Positions 22,800 through 32,292 of a DNA stretch of 58,521 bases are shown piece by piece. Within the stretch, counting starts at the first letter, position 1. Each line of letters opens with the position of its first letter. The DNA is from a virus. The DNA lies in IMG/VR virus record IMGVR_UViG_3300046167_000389, positions 1 to 58,521 of that record. One strand, 5' to 3'. The position numbers were made by a program, and so were the translations under genes. Under the pieces are notes generated by a model. That model saw nothing but the letters and a program-made list of their open reading frames with translations. It made no database searches and was not told where the DNA came from.

Positions 22800-25166
22800 C
22801 TATCCATCACGTTTTATGTAGGAAGATTGGCCGACAGGAGTTGTACCACTCTGTGGGTTTTCAAACCCTTCAACAATTGTCTCATATATTTCCAATAAAG
22901 GGAGAAGAGAGTTTAACGCCATTCTAGCCTTGGCATTATCTCTTGTAGACATAGTCATATCCACTGAATTTTTACTCTGTGTAGAGACCGCACCTTCTAA
23001 AATTTGTTTGACTGATTTAAATCCACGTAAAGCATTTGGCTTAAAAGATCCGCTATCCAATAGCTTGCCCGGTTCAGGTATTAATGAAGCTAATTGCTGC
23101 TTAAGAGCTACGCTGTCTCGGATGTTTGGAAATGCAGATACAAGCTGTAAGACCGTTAGAGTTCTAAGCTTCTCCAACTTAGACTTTGCCTCTGCGCTGT
23201 TCTCATCAAAAGTAGTTCCGAAGACAAAGCCTGATACATTATTCCCAATCTTCTTAGCCCAGCCTTCAGGACCAAATGCAGAGCTAATGTCTTGCAATCC
23301 AGCAATACCCCCACCAAGACCGGCTTCTGCCAGTAAAGATGCTGCAGCGGCTTTTTCTTCGGCAGTAATTACTACTTTATTCCCCTGCTCATCCTCATAA
23401 AATACACTAGGAACGCTCAGGTTATTGGGGTCTCCGGTTTGACCGCTTTGCATAGCTTCTTGTAGAGCCTCATTCATTAGTACCTGAGTCTCTGTATTCT
23501 GATCTGGATTTGATCTCTTAGGATAGAACTGTTCACCTGTGGCTTTATTTACAAATACAACTCTGCCCAAACCATCAGATGATATATTTATAAAGCCGTT
23601 TTTAAGTTGGGAAGCTTCTTCGCGGTCAATGCTAAAGTCCTGCATTATTTGCTCTACCGCACCAAGCTGTACGTCACTATAACCGCCTTCGGGGCCAGTT
23701 AATCTATTATACTCGTCTTGAGAATATACCCTTGTCGTTGTCTGTGTACCTTTTTGATATAAGGTGCGTGGGGTAAATGTTGCAGAAGAAGTTGCTTCAT
23801 TCCAAGAATTTTCAATAGCAGCTACACGCTTACTATATTCTTCTGGCGGTAGTCCTTCTGGTATTAAAGCTTTTTCTGCAGTAAAATATAATCCTTTAGC
23901 CGTAGTAGGCTTAGGAATATCATCCACTGCCTTTTGATCATTACGGGCTTTTAGGGCTACTTGATAGGGGGCTATTTCAGCTTCCGGTCTACCTTCTAGC
24001 TCCATAACAGCAATCTTAGCAACTAAGTCAAATCTACTAAGTGCGCTTGGGTTTATTCTAGGCGCTGTAATTTTATTAGCGCGTTCAATTAGAGCATCAT
24101 CTCCTGAGTCATTGGCTATGAGTAGAATCTGTGCTGCAGTGTGGTATGTGCCATCCTTCTTTTTAAACGGATCAAATAAACCCTTCTTGTCGGCTATTAT
24201 AAACGAAGCGAAGTTTGGATCGTCTTGTTCTTCTTCCATCATAAACGAAGAGTCAGCAAAGTCTTTTGCGTACTTGCTCATATACGTGCCATTGGAGTCT
24301 TTGCGGTCTTTTTCACCACCCGATATCAAGTAATTTTTCAGGCCGGTCTTACCGCCTAAATGAGCAATAGCTACTAGGCTGGACTCTGTGAGTATAGTGC
24401 CGTTTATTTCTTCACCTACATACTCATCTAGACCTTCATTTCTAATAAACGTACTGATGTCTCTGAAGTGCCAGTTATTTATCTTTCTCTGCTCTCCTTC
24501 CGGTAACTGAGCAAAGGTGTCTGGAGTAAAGTTAGTGCCGTACTTTTCGTTATAATCTTGCAGTCTAGCTTGCCCCATCTGAATTAAGCCGCCGTACTTC
24601 TTGCCGTCTTTTGGATCAATCGACACTTCAGTGGAAACACCACTGCTTTCTCTCATCTCCATATCAGTAGGAGTAGGCGGCTTAGTATCTCCTGCCGCAG
24701 TATCGAATATAGCATCGGTTTGCTGGGCTGCCTCCGCAAGTCCGGGGGGAGCTTTTTTAGACTTTTTAGAGGCTACACTCTGAAGTTGATTTCCTAGCTC
24801 CGTATAATATTCCATAACCAAAGCAGCATCATCATCAAATAGCTCAAGGTTGGATATTACATGTCGTTGGAAGTTAGGGTTCTTAGCGTCTTCTCCTAAA
24901 TTACCTAAAATAGAGATTGCCTTAGATCTACGCTGTTTTTCCAAAGCATTTTTAGCTTTGCGTTTTTTATTAAGCTCTTCGTTTTTGACCTTCTGCTCTT
25001 CCATAAGCTTCAGGGCTTCTTCGCGTCTACGGTCTTCCCGATCCTGTATGTAATTAGCGCCTGTCTTCAATAGCATACCAATGCCTTGTTCAAAGTCGCT
25101 AGGAGCCTCTGGCTTGAAGCTTAGTTCGCCTGAAGCTACTTGTCTCTGAGTATCACGCCAACCCAT
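22800..25166 (-). CDS. Internal virion protein with lysozyme-like domain, 788 aa
   Basis: Residues 20-80 form a charged coiled coil. A lysozyme-like segment follows at about 170-310: MRESSGVSTEV (possible catalytic Glu), KKYGGLIQMGQARLQDY, and ESSLVAIAHLGGKTGLKNYL with ISGGEKDRKDSNGTYMSKY. This is the pattern of muralytic domains in phage internal proteins. Such domains open the peptidoglycan during genome ejection, as T7 gp16 does. The remaining 450 residues are helical and unassigned. It overlaps the upstream gene by 14 bp. Confidence 0.75.
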   Translation of the reverse strand: MGWRDTQRQVASGELSFKPEAPSDFEQGIGMLLKTGANYIQDREDRRREEALKLMEEQKVKNEELNKKRKAKNALEKQRRSKAISILGNLGEDAKNPNFQRHVISNLELFDDDAALVMEYYTELGNQLQSVASKKSKKAPPGLAEAAQQTDAIFDTAAGDTKPPTPTDMEMRESSGVSTEVSIDPKDGKKYGGLIQMGQARLQDYNEKYGTNFTPDTFAQLPEGEQRKINNWHFRDISTFIRNEGLDEYVGEEINGTILTESSLVAIAHLGGKTGLKNYLISGGEKDRKDSNGTYMSKYAKDFADSSFMMEEEQDDPNFASFIIADKKGLFDPFKKKDGTYHTAAQILLIANDSGDDALIERANKITAPRINPSALSRFDLVAKIAVMELEGRPEAEIAPYQVALKARNDQKAVDDIPKPTTAKGLYFTAEKALIPEGLPPEEYSKRVAAIENSWNEATSSATFTPRTLYQKGTQTTTRVYSQDEYNRLTGPEGGYSDVQLGAVEQIMQDFSIDREEASQLKNGFINISSDGLGRVVFVNKATGEQFYPKRSNPDQNTETQVLMNEALQEAMQSGQTGDPNNLSVPSVFYEDEQGNKVVITAEEKAAAASLLAEAGLGGGIAGLQDISSAFGPEGWAKKIGNNVSGFVFGTTFDENSAEAKSKLEKLRTLTVLQLVSAFPNIRDSVALKQQLASLIPEPGKLLDSGSFKPNALRGFKSVKQILEGAVSTQSKNSVDMTMSTRDNAKARMALNSLLPLLEIYETIVEGFENPQSGTTPVGQSSYIKRDG

Positions 25167-25719
25167 CTACTGGCTCCTCTTCTGTATTTTCCATCCCCAG
25201 CATGGCTGACTGCTCCTCTGCAGGGGCTACCATTTCACTTTTTTCTGTAGGCGCTCCCATCAGACCACCTGTAGGTATCTCAGAGGCTGTCTCAGGAGCT
25301 TGTGGGGGCATCTCTGCCATATCGTCTGCATCCATAATACCCATAGATAGCTTTAAGGCTGTTGGGGTAATCTTTGGCTTGCGGTCTTCAATAATCAGCT
25401 TGGGAGAGAGACCTGCATCCTTAGCCATAATATCGATATACCGCACAACAGGGCCAGCTACTAAGATAGCCAGATCAATAGCAAGCTTGCCTTTGCTGAC
25501 TGCTTGTAGAAGCATTGCAGTCACTGCACTGGTAACATCCAACTTCAGTTCAACCAGTGACATCACAAGGTCATGCTGATCGGGTTCGCTTACCTTACCA
25601 ATCAAGTACTGAACTGCCTCATCATAGTCAGTATACTCAGGCGGTCGATGCCAAGGGTAGTTTCTTGTATCGGCGGTCATGTTAGCGCCCGGAATTGGTG
25701 CATCTACTGGCTGTCGCAT
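25153..25719 (-). CDS. Virion-associated hypothetical protein, 188 aa
   Basis: No family is recognised. The middle is helical with a hydrophobic run (KLAIDLAILVAGPVVRYIDI), and the C-terminal 60 residues are acidic, Pro/Met/Glu-rich and probably disordered. It is flanked by overlaps on both sides within the internal-virion-protein block, so it is likely a core or ejection accessory protein. The hydrophobic run could interact with membrane but is too broken by charges to call transmembrane. Confidence 0.6.
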   Translation of the reverse strand: MRQPVDAPIPGANMTADTRNYPWHRPPEYTDYDEAVQYLIGKVSEPDQHDLVMSLVELKLDVTSAVTAMLLQAVSKGKLAIDLAILVAGPVVRYIDIMAKDAGLSPKLIIEDRKPKITPTALKLSMGIMDADDMAEMPPQAPETASEIPTGGLMGAPTEKSEMVAPAEEQSAMLGMENTEEEPVDGLA

Positions 25720-25883
25720 CAGTCTTTATCCTTCTCAGTAGTACCTAAAATGCGCTCTTCTAGTGCATCAAAATAGTCTGGGGTGAACAATCTACCTTGT
25801 TCAGCGAGGTCCGTTGTCTTTGGGGGTGTCTTTCCATCCAAAAACAATTTCACAGACTTCTGTACTGCATCTTCAAATTTCAT
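25719..25883 (-). CDS. Hypothetical protein, 54 aa
   Basis: It reads MKFEDAVQKSVKLFLDGKTP and ends in EKDKD. A GGTAGGATG context gives the ribosome-binding site and the stop overlaps the next ATG (TGATG). It is helical and amphipathic, possibly a small assembly factor in the internal-protein block. It is short, but coding is well supported by tight packing on both sides. Confidence 0.65.
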   Translation of the reverse strand: MKFEDAVQKSVKLFLDGKTPPKTTDLAEQGRLFTPDYFDALEERILGTTEKDKD

Positions 25884-25884
25884 C

Positions 25885-27792
25885 CTACCAACCCCAATCT
25901 AACCAATCTCTATCCACAATATCTTCCACTGTTTCTACTAGATCAACTTCCAGTTCACCCTCATCAAATGGATTTACGTCTATGTCTACGCCAGCCGCTT
26001 TAAGGGCGGCTGACGCTAATACAACTGGACCAACATACGGAATAGCAGCGGCAGGAACCCCTAAAGCAGCCGCTCCTGTGCCAATTGCACCACTTACGCT
26101 GCTAACTGCTCCACTTACTGCGCTTACTGCGGAACCCACTAATCCAGTACCGCCTGAAACGGCAGAGCTTATTAAGCCACCTTCTCCAGCCGTAGATGAA
26201 CCAAACAATACATCAGTCACCATCCCAGCCCCAGCTTCAGTACCCAGCATAGAACCTGCTAGAGTAAATAGACCCTCTGTAACTGGGTTCATTCCGGGTG
26301 CAGACATTCTAGATTGTGCTGTAATAGTAGTGGCTAGAATATTCATATCACGGTCAGCTTCGCTATTAAAGTTGGTTACCGTGTGGTCCAGCAAACTATC
26401 TACACGATCCCACATCTGGTTCATCGCTTCTTGGCTTAAATCTAACCCGTTACGCACATCCTCATTGGCGGCATCAAAAGACATTTCTGCATTAGTTTCA
26501 GTTACAGTTTGCCGCCATTGAGCATTGTCGGAGTCGATCTGATACTGCATATCGGAGTAGTATCTTTGACGGCTATCTTCCATGTCGGCTTCAAACTCAG
26601 CGCCGTCATTTAATTCCCCTGCATTGAACCGTTTGATTGAGTTTAGTTGTTCAGAACGATGCATCTGGATGTTACTGTTCAGATTGTCATAGTACTTTGT
26701 GAAGTCGTTTTCTTGCTCTACATCGAAGCGTCTAGCCACGTTTGTTTCAGCGGCATCCGACAGCATTACGTCTATCCGCTCTTGAGTGTTAATAATCTCT
26801 GCTTCCTGCTCTAGGTCTAGATTCTTTAGATCCATTTGCAAAAAGGCATCGGCATTATTTACTGCCGCAGTTTCTCTCGCACCTAGATTAGCCACCTCAA
26901 ATTTAGCCAGTGCCTGAGCCTTGTTGATGATTGACTCTTGGCGGTTATCTAAATTCTCCGTAGTCAGCGTCTGAAAGAACGCCGCCTCATCTTTTGATAT
27001 GCCAATCGTCGCTTCCATGATTGCGTTTGCCATCGCTGCAGTCGCCGCAGTACCTGACATGCCATCGAAGGCTATACTACGCTTTAACATACGGGCAGTA
27101 CTTTGCGCCCACGGCGGGATAACCGGCTCACCAGTATCAGGGTCTTTAAACTGCCTACTAATAATATCCATCTGACCTGCTATAGTAGCTTTGGCGTCAG
27201 TGTAATTACCCTCGCCCAGTTCTTCAGCAAGCAACCGCCCAGACGTTGTAGAGGTATCAATTATTGTGGAGAAGTTCTGCGAGGCGTATTGATTTAGGGC
27301 AGCACCTGTCTGGTTAACTGTACCATCTTCGTTAACTCCAGTAGCAGCCGCATCGATGTCAATTTCTATATCACCGGCATCAATAAGAGCATCAGAATCC
27401 TCAGTGAGTTCACCTTGTGCTGCATTAACCGTAGTTAATGGGGTGCCTAATGAACCTTCCACAGTCTCTACATTATCTGAGTATCCCGCTGCGTCTGGGG
27501 TTTCATCAATTTCGTCGGTAAGGGTCACGTCTTCTTCGGCTACTATATTCGTATTATCTATAACCAGATCATCGCCCAGATCATACCTCGCATCGTCTGC
27601 ATCTAGATTTGTGCCTGTAGCATCAGGATCTAATTCGGTATAATTATCACTTAGATTAAGATCATTATCAGTCAAAAACGTATTTGGATCAGTAGCTAAT
27701 GCCTGAATATCTACATCCTGATCAGTCATACCAACGTCATCCATAGCACCATCTAGATCGAAGATGTCTTCGTTTTCTGTTTCTTCAGCCAT
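25885..27792 (-). CDS. Virion structural protein, 635 aa
   Basis: I chose the ATG at 27792 (MAEETENEDIFDL) because AAAGGAATAAG precedes it; a longer frame to 27834 would cut into the spanin gene. The first 180 residues are very acidic and probably disordered. The middle is a long helical region with Gln/Asn/Glu, and the C-terminus carries a Gly/Ala/Ser/Val-rich hydrophobic segment (around 545-600) that could insert in membrane. This fits an internal ejection protein. No enzyme motif is seen. Confidence 0.65.
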   Translation of the reverse strand: MAEETENEDIFDLDGAMDDVGMTDQDVDIQALATDPNTFLTDNDLNLSDNYTELDPDATGTNLDADDARYDLGDDLVIDNTNIVAEEDVTLTDEIDETPDAAGYSDNVETVEGSLGTPLTTVNAAQGELTEDSDALIDAGDIEIDIDAAATGVNEDGTVNQTGAALNQYASQNFSTIIDTSTTSGRLLAEELGEGNYTDAKATIAGQMDIISRQFKDPDTGEPVIPPWAQSTARMLKRSIAFDGMSGTAATAAMANAIMEATIGISKDEAAFFQTLTTENLDNRQESIINKAQALAKFEVANLGARETAAVNNADAFLQMDLKNLDLEQEAEIINTQERIDVMLSDAAETNVARRFDVEQENDFTKYYDNLNSNIQMHRSEQLNSIKRFNAGELNDGAEFEADMEDSRQRYYSDMQYQIDSDNAQWRQTVTETNAEMSFDAANEDVRNGLDLSQEAMNQMWDRVDSLLDHTVTNFNSEADRDMNILATTITAQSRMSAPGMNPVTEGLFTLAGSMLGTEAGAGMVTDVLFGSSTAGEGGLISSAVSGGTGLVGSAVSAVSGAVSSVSGAIGTGAAALGVPAAAIPYVGPVVLASAALKAAGVDIDVNPFDEGELEVDLVETVEDIVDRDWLDWGW

Positions 27793-28036
27793 TGATCTTA
27801 TTCCTTTCGGCTTCGCACCGTCTGATACGATCACGTAAGTAAATGTAGTTTTTCATCGCTTCCTCTATTGCCCTACTGTCAGGGGGAAGAGCTTCGATTT
27901 CATCTGCTAATTGATTGTTAAATCTGTCGTCATACTGCTTTATTGCGGGGCAGTAGACCTCAAGCTGCGTTCTATAAACCGTTGTCGCGCAGCCGGTCAG
28001 TGACAGACTTACGATCAGTAAGATTATCGTCTTCAT
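27785..28036 (-). CDS. Rz1-like outer-membrane spanin lipoprotein
   Basis: The N-terminus MKTIILLIVSLSLTGC is a lipoprotein signal with lipobox LTGC and lipidated Cys16. A short periplasmic part follows (KQYDDRFNNQLADEIEALPP) with a helical C-terminus containing RDRIRRCEAERN. It starts inside the end of the upstream i-spanin gene, the usual nested Rz/Rz1 arrangement. With its partner it would fuse the inner and outer membranes at the last step of lysis. It is Pro-poorer than lambda Rz1. Confidence 0.78.
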   Translation of the reverse strand: MKTIILLIVSLSLTGCATTVYRTQLEVYCPAIKQYDDRFNNQLADEIEALPPDSRAIEEAMKNYIYLRDRIRRCEAERNKING

Positions 28037-28211
28037 GTTCTGCCATGTTTTTGTAAAAATCAGAGGCCTGTGTCTGTGCCTCTAATTCGTCCTCTAGGAC
28101 TTTGATTTTCTCTTTAGCTCGCCCTTTGACCTGACCCATTATGTAAATAATAGGTAAGGCTAGTGCTAAAGCGCCTATGATATAGGACTTGATCTTACCG
28201 AAGACGAACAC
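27972..28211 (-). CDS. Rz-like inner-membrane spanin
   Basis: The 79-aa protein has one N-terminal transmembrane segment (IIGALALALPIIYIMGQV) followed by a charged coiled coil (KEKIKVLEDELEAQTQASD), as expected for an i-spanin with its coil in the periplasm. Its 3' part overlaps the lipoprotein gene by 65 bp. The start shares TGATG with the endolysin stop. This is the second gene of the lysis cassette. Confidence 0.78.
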   Translation of the reverse strand: MFVFGKIKSYIIGALALALPIIYIMGQVKGRAKEKIKVLEDELEAQTQASDFYKNMAEHEDDNLTDRKSVTDRLRDNGL

Positions 28212-28942
28212 TAATGGACGCCTTCTTTGTTATCCTTCCAACGGGCGTATGCTGCTAAGGCAATCCCGCCAATAGCACACAGTAGGAAGATGGTTTTAAG
28301 GCTATCAGCGTAGGCTACCAGCCCCTGTAATTGACCCGCTACCTCGTTCAAGCCAGTGGCTGCACCGGCTATGCCAGCGCCTACCATAGTCTTAGACTTA
28401 GTAAGCTTCTTAGGAGCCTCTGCAGTAGGCTTCTGTACCATAGCAGGGCCACCCTCATCGGACGGCAATTGAGCGTCACGGCTAAAGATAGCTGCTTCCG
28501 CTGCACGGCGTCGAGTAAGTCCACGAAGAGGCTGTAATTTACCGTCTACCCGCGCCTTGTTCCATCTTTGCAGTTGCTCAGGTACATCATCGTACAGACC
28601 TGCGTTCAGGCGCTTGAGGGCTGTTGATGATTTGAACGCACCCCCGCCTAAGTTGAATACAAACGACACTAGAGCGTCATACTGCCCTTGGCTAAGAGGG
28701 ACATTTACTAGGCGCTTAACTATCTTGCCGTGTTCATCTAAGTCCTCTTGAAGACGCTGTTCTGCCTCTGCTACGGTGCAGGTCATTCCAGAGCGAATAC
28801 CCTTAGTCGCGCCAAATCCTAGCGTCCACTTTCCAGCGGGGCAGCGATATGCGTGAACTAAGCCATCGTCCTTGACTTTGTGCAAGCCTTCAAATTTCTT
28901 AACAAGATCAACGCATTGCTGCGATACATTAGTTGGATGCAT
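28211..28942 (-). CDS. GH24 endolysin with C-terminal membrane segment
   Basis: This muramidase would degrade host peptidoglycan. The catalytic triad is visible as E18 (KKFEGLH), C34 (YRCPAGKWT) and T40, the E-C-T version used by some phage lysozymes, followed by GFGAT. The GH24 fold covers about 1-155. A linker leads to a Gly/Ala hydrophobic stretch (188-200) and a clear transmembrane helix near residue 220 (TIFLLCAIGGIALAAYARW). The C-terminal membrane segment may tether the enzyme or act like a holin; I see no separate holin beside it. It has its own strong promoter. Confidence 0.9.
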   Translation of the reverse strand: MHPTNVSQQCVDLVKKFEGLHKVKDDGLVHAYRCPAGKWTLGFGATKGIRSGMTCTVAEAEQRLQEDLDEHGKIVKRLVNVPLSQGQYDALVSFVFNLGGGAFKSSTALKRLNAGLYDDVPEQLQRWNKARVDGKLQPLRGLTRRRAAEAAIFSRDAQLPSDEGGPAMVQKPTAEAPKKLTKSKTMVGAGIAGAATGLNEVAGQLQGLVAYADSLKTIFLLCAIGGIALAAYARWKDNKEGVH

Positions 28943-28982
28943 TTTATTAAAATCACTTATAAAATAAATTAAATATACTACT

Positions 28983-29011
28983 ATTATACACTAATTCAGC
29001 GCACAATTCAA
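28983..29011 (-). promoter_or_regulatory. Sigma70-type promoter for the lysis cassette
   Basis: On the minus strand TTGAAT, a 17-bp spacer, and TATAAT. It lies 41 bp before the endolysin start and should drive endolysin, spanins and the internal virion proteins. Confidence 0.88.
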
Positions 29012-29018
29012 CACTTAC

Positions 29019-31537
29019 TTACAGGCGTTGCTCTAGTTCTTCTATACGATCATTAGCTTCCTGTAAGGCTGACCACAGGACGGGTACAAGGCTAGAATAA
29101 TCTACTGTCTGATACACCGGCATACCGTCAACATCTTCAGCATCTTTATCCCCGAAGACTGCCCAAGGAACGATTGCTTGAAGTTCATGGGCTATAAACA
29201 TGGCCCTAGATTGAGTGTCGGTATCTCGCTTACCCATAATGGCATCAACAGACATGACTAAATGAGTGGCGTCTATCAAGCTACCTTCAACCGTCTTAGT
29301 TCTATAATCAGATGTCGTTACATAGCTGGCGGCTGAAACTGCATTCGTGACGGTAGCACTGTCGCCGGTAATATCGCCCGTAACCGAAGCATCACCACTC
29401 AAGAATAAATCCTGCCAACGATTATTGTTTCGTGCCAATATCTTTGGTGTTCGTCGTATCAGGAACCAATGCACCATCGGCTACATTAATATGAGCCAAG
29501 GCTTGCCAGACTGCATTATCTGCAGTTGAGTTTGCACAGACATGCATACGATCTGTGGTCACGTTCACCCAGACTGATCCGACTGCATAGCCCTAAGTCT
29601 GTATCATCATTAACTGTAGGATCTGACGTAGCATCCAGCTTGTTCAAGCCTCCAACTCCACCGTGTGCGGCAGGTAGGTAGCCTGTGACTGAGCTTGCTA
29701 GAGGTATCTTTGCGCTATCACCCGCTACGCCGGTATGCGTATGGCCGCTGGTTCCAAAGGCTGTCTGTAGTTGGTTGAACTCTGAGTTCAGTGGCGCTGC
29801 AGTAATATCCAGCGTGTTCTGAATGGAGCTTGCTGATTGTCTGGTATATCCTGCCATTATCTCTTTCCCTGACTGTGCAAATTCAAATACTAGCCCTTGG
29901 ATCGAATGTGGGCTGGCTACTGCGTCTGTTACAAAGGTAGCTCTAGTTGAGTAGCCGCTGCCTTGTATGTCCGACACGATTACGGGCTTTGATGAGCCGC
30001 CGTATTTTACGTCTGTGGCGTTATAACTAATGTTCCTACCGCCGTAGACTGTGGGTGCGCCGGTAGAGTTCTGACTGTAATCCCGTGGTGTAGAAGTGTC
30101 TGGATCAGACCAATCGTATTCGATGTTAAGGAGCATCGTGAACGGGCCTTCTGCTCTAATAAAGGTGTTTAGCTTGTGAATCACTTTGCGGATTTCAGTG
30201 TCGCCAAAGTCTAAAAACGGCGTGGAGTACAGACTGATAATGTTAGCACCGGCTAGGCTGTTGCCTGTTTCTTGGCGGTAGACCTTGCCGTCGAACCCGC
30301 CATGTAGAACAAACTCTTCTGCTCCTATGTATTCGCTGGTACAGACTGATACTTTAAAGCCCAATAAATCGCTAAACTCCCAGCCCATGCCTTGTTGAGT
30401 GCTAGTTAAGCCGCCTAATATGCCTTTGCCTTCAGATGTACTACCTCCCACAAACAATCGGATCTGAGACTTGGCTCTGATGACCGTAGAATTAAGCGTA
30501 TCCAAATCCTCATTACGGATAATGTCGGTTAGTCTACCTTGTATGTTTTTACTGATGGAGCGGATCTCTACATCACCAATATTGGCAGTACCTGAAACAG
30601 GGCGCAGACCATCGGGGCTTAGAAATATTAGATCACCGCCTAGCTCTTGTACTGAGTCACGGGCTACACAGCCTACGTTGCTGGTTACATTGTCAGGCTT
30701 AAACGGGGCAGTGGCTCCTTGGGCCGTATTCTTAGCCAGCTTCTTGATAGCGTTCTGACCGAATACAAATAAATCCTCACGGAACGGCTTTAGCTGTACG
30801 ACTTTAAATCCTGCAGAATATTGGTGGCTATCAGCCGCCGTAGTCCAAGTGTACGGATCTTGTGGCGCTGAATGGGATATACCGTTCTGGTAGCTCGTAT
30901 CCCCTGCAATAAACAGGTAATCCTCAAACACTTCTACAATCTCTGGGGCGTCATAGGCATTTGGTCCACCGGCACTAGAGGCACCGCCTGAGTTAGTTGA
31001 GAGTACTTGCTTCCAGTTCGTGCCGTCGAAGATTGTCAGTGGGTTTATACCATCAACAAAGGCCACCATAGAGCCGCTGCCAAAGTTAAACTGCACATGG
31101 CGTATCTTGGTAATAGTCTTAGAGCCGCTAACCGTGTTGTGTGTTAGTCCGGTGGTAATTTTGCTCCAGCCAGAGCCGGTAATGTGTTTCCAGAAAGAGT
31201 AAGTATTTCCAGAAACATCCTTACGTGCGGCTATAATGTAAGGCGATCCCAAAATTTCATTACGGTACATGCAAAGGCCAAGGATTTTACCTTCGGCTAC
31301 AGGATTACTTGAGCCGTCTAATGCCTGTACTTCCTGCCCATACTCGCCACCAGAATAGGTAGCCGTGGTATCGTAATGGTCAAAGCCTTCGATGCGTCTG
31401 TAGCCACCAAATAAACTAGGCTCGTAGTTCATCAGGCGGGTAGCTGCACCGGGAAAGTTAGCAGCCAGATCCAAATGGTTCTCATTGCTATTCAACCCGC
31501 CCTTGCAGATTACTTTATATGAGTCGATACGATCCAC
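29019..31537 (-). CDS. Tail nozzle/tubular protein fused to S74 chaperone end (two frame breaks)
   Basis: The first 560 or so residues match the podovirus tail-tube nozzle type (T7 gp12 / P22 gp10-like): GAATRLMNYEPSLFGGYRRI, the LTIFDGTNWKQV segment, and repeated beta-propeller-like strands. The frame then breaks twice near 29590 (extra G) and 29430 (extra A). Corrected, it continues through a fibre-like linker to an S74 intramolecular chaperone (TSDYRTKTVEGSLIDATHLV; AMFIAHELQAIVPWA), whose Ser is the self-cleavage site. A nozzle carrying an S74 tail suggests that it ends in a self-processing fibre or tip. Confidence 0.75.
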
Positions 31538-32280
31538 TATAAGCCACTCACTGATCTAAAGCTTGCTGAAGCATTACCGCCGCCGAAGTTCACTCTGGTG
31601 TCTCTGACTTCACTGTAGCTGTTGATGTATTGTGATTTCATGTCGGCTATAGCCCGTTCAAAATTGCGCTGGGCTAGTTGGGCCGACTCTGGATTATCCT
31701 TGAACATATAGATGTGATACAGCGCACCTTCTACGAAGATTGGTGTCAGTACGTCTGGATAAACCGAAGCGCCGGTAGGTGTATCGTTATATGCTACAAG
31801 CTCAGTCGGGTGCAGGAAGTACCTAAACTCTAGGCGATACGGCTTATCCGGTGCTGGGCTTATGCCAAATCCTACGCCGTGACTGGGAAATACATATTCA
31901 GGGCGACTGATACCTGACGTAGCTGCGTCATCGTCTTTATCCCGATAGCTCTTGTACCATACATCCCGATCTATGTACTGCAGGGAGCGGTTTTCTGTGG
32001 AGAAAGTACCATCGCCCACGATCTGAAAAGAGTTCCACTCCAGCGTCTTGGCCCTAGTTGGGTTACTATATTCTGTCTGACCTACAACTACCTGAGTAAG
32101 CTCTTGGGCAGCATTAAAAGGCCACTCGAATTGCTGTGCGTTGAAGTCAAAGATTGCGGAGTTAATTGCATCCTTAGCCGCCGCCTGTATGCCACGGGCG
32201 TTCTCAAAGTCAGATTGTGTAAGCTCGACTTCGTTGAGTCGCCTTAGCACCCGATTAGTCAGGTCTAAAAATATAGTCAT
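31537..32280 (-). CDS. Tail tubular protein A / head-tail adaptor
   Basis: The 247-aa protein has the adaptor pattern of T7 gp11 and P22 gp4: an N-terminal helix (NRVLRRLNEVELTQSDFENA), a segment on FNAQQFEWPFNAAQ, a beta-rich middle (YRLEFRYFLHPTELV), and a C-terminal helix packing LAQRNFERAIADMKS. It would bind under the portal and carry the nozzle. It shares its last base with the start of the nozzle gene, as expected for products made in equal rings. Confidence 0.88.
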   Translation of the reverse strand: MTIFLDLTNRVLRRLNEVELTQSDFENARGIQAAAKDAINSAIFDFNAQQFEWPFNAAQELTQVVVGQTEYSNPTRAKTLEWNSFQIVGDGTFSTENRSLQYIDRDVWYKSYRDKDDDAATSGISRPEYVFPSHGVGFGISPAPDKPYRLEFRYFLHPTELVAYNDTPTGASVYPDVLTPIFVEGALYHIYMFKDNPESAQLAQRNFERAIADMKSQYINSYSEVRDTRVNFGGGNASASFRSVSGL

Positions 32281-32292
32281 GTATGGGCCTTT

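Noticed and set aside
25814-26521. 235-codon rightward frame opposite the 635-aa virion protein
   Set aside because: Its Pro/Thr/Ser/Ala composition is the antisense of the Gly/Ala/Asp-rich leftward gene, and there is no promoter or ribosome-binding site.
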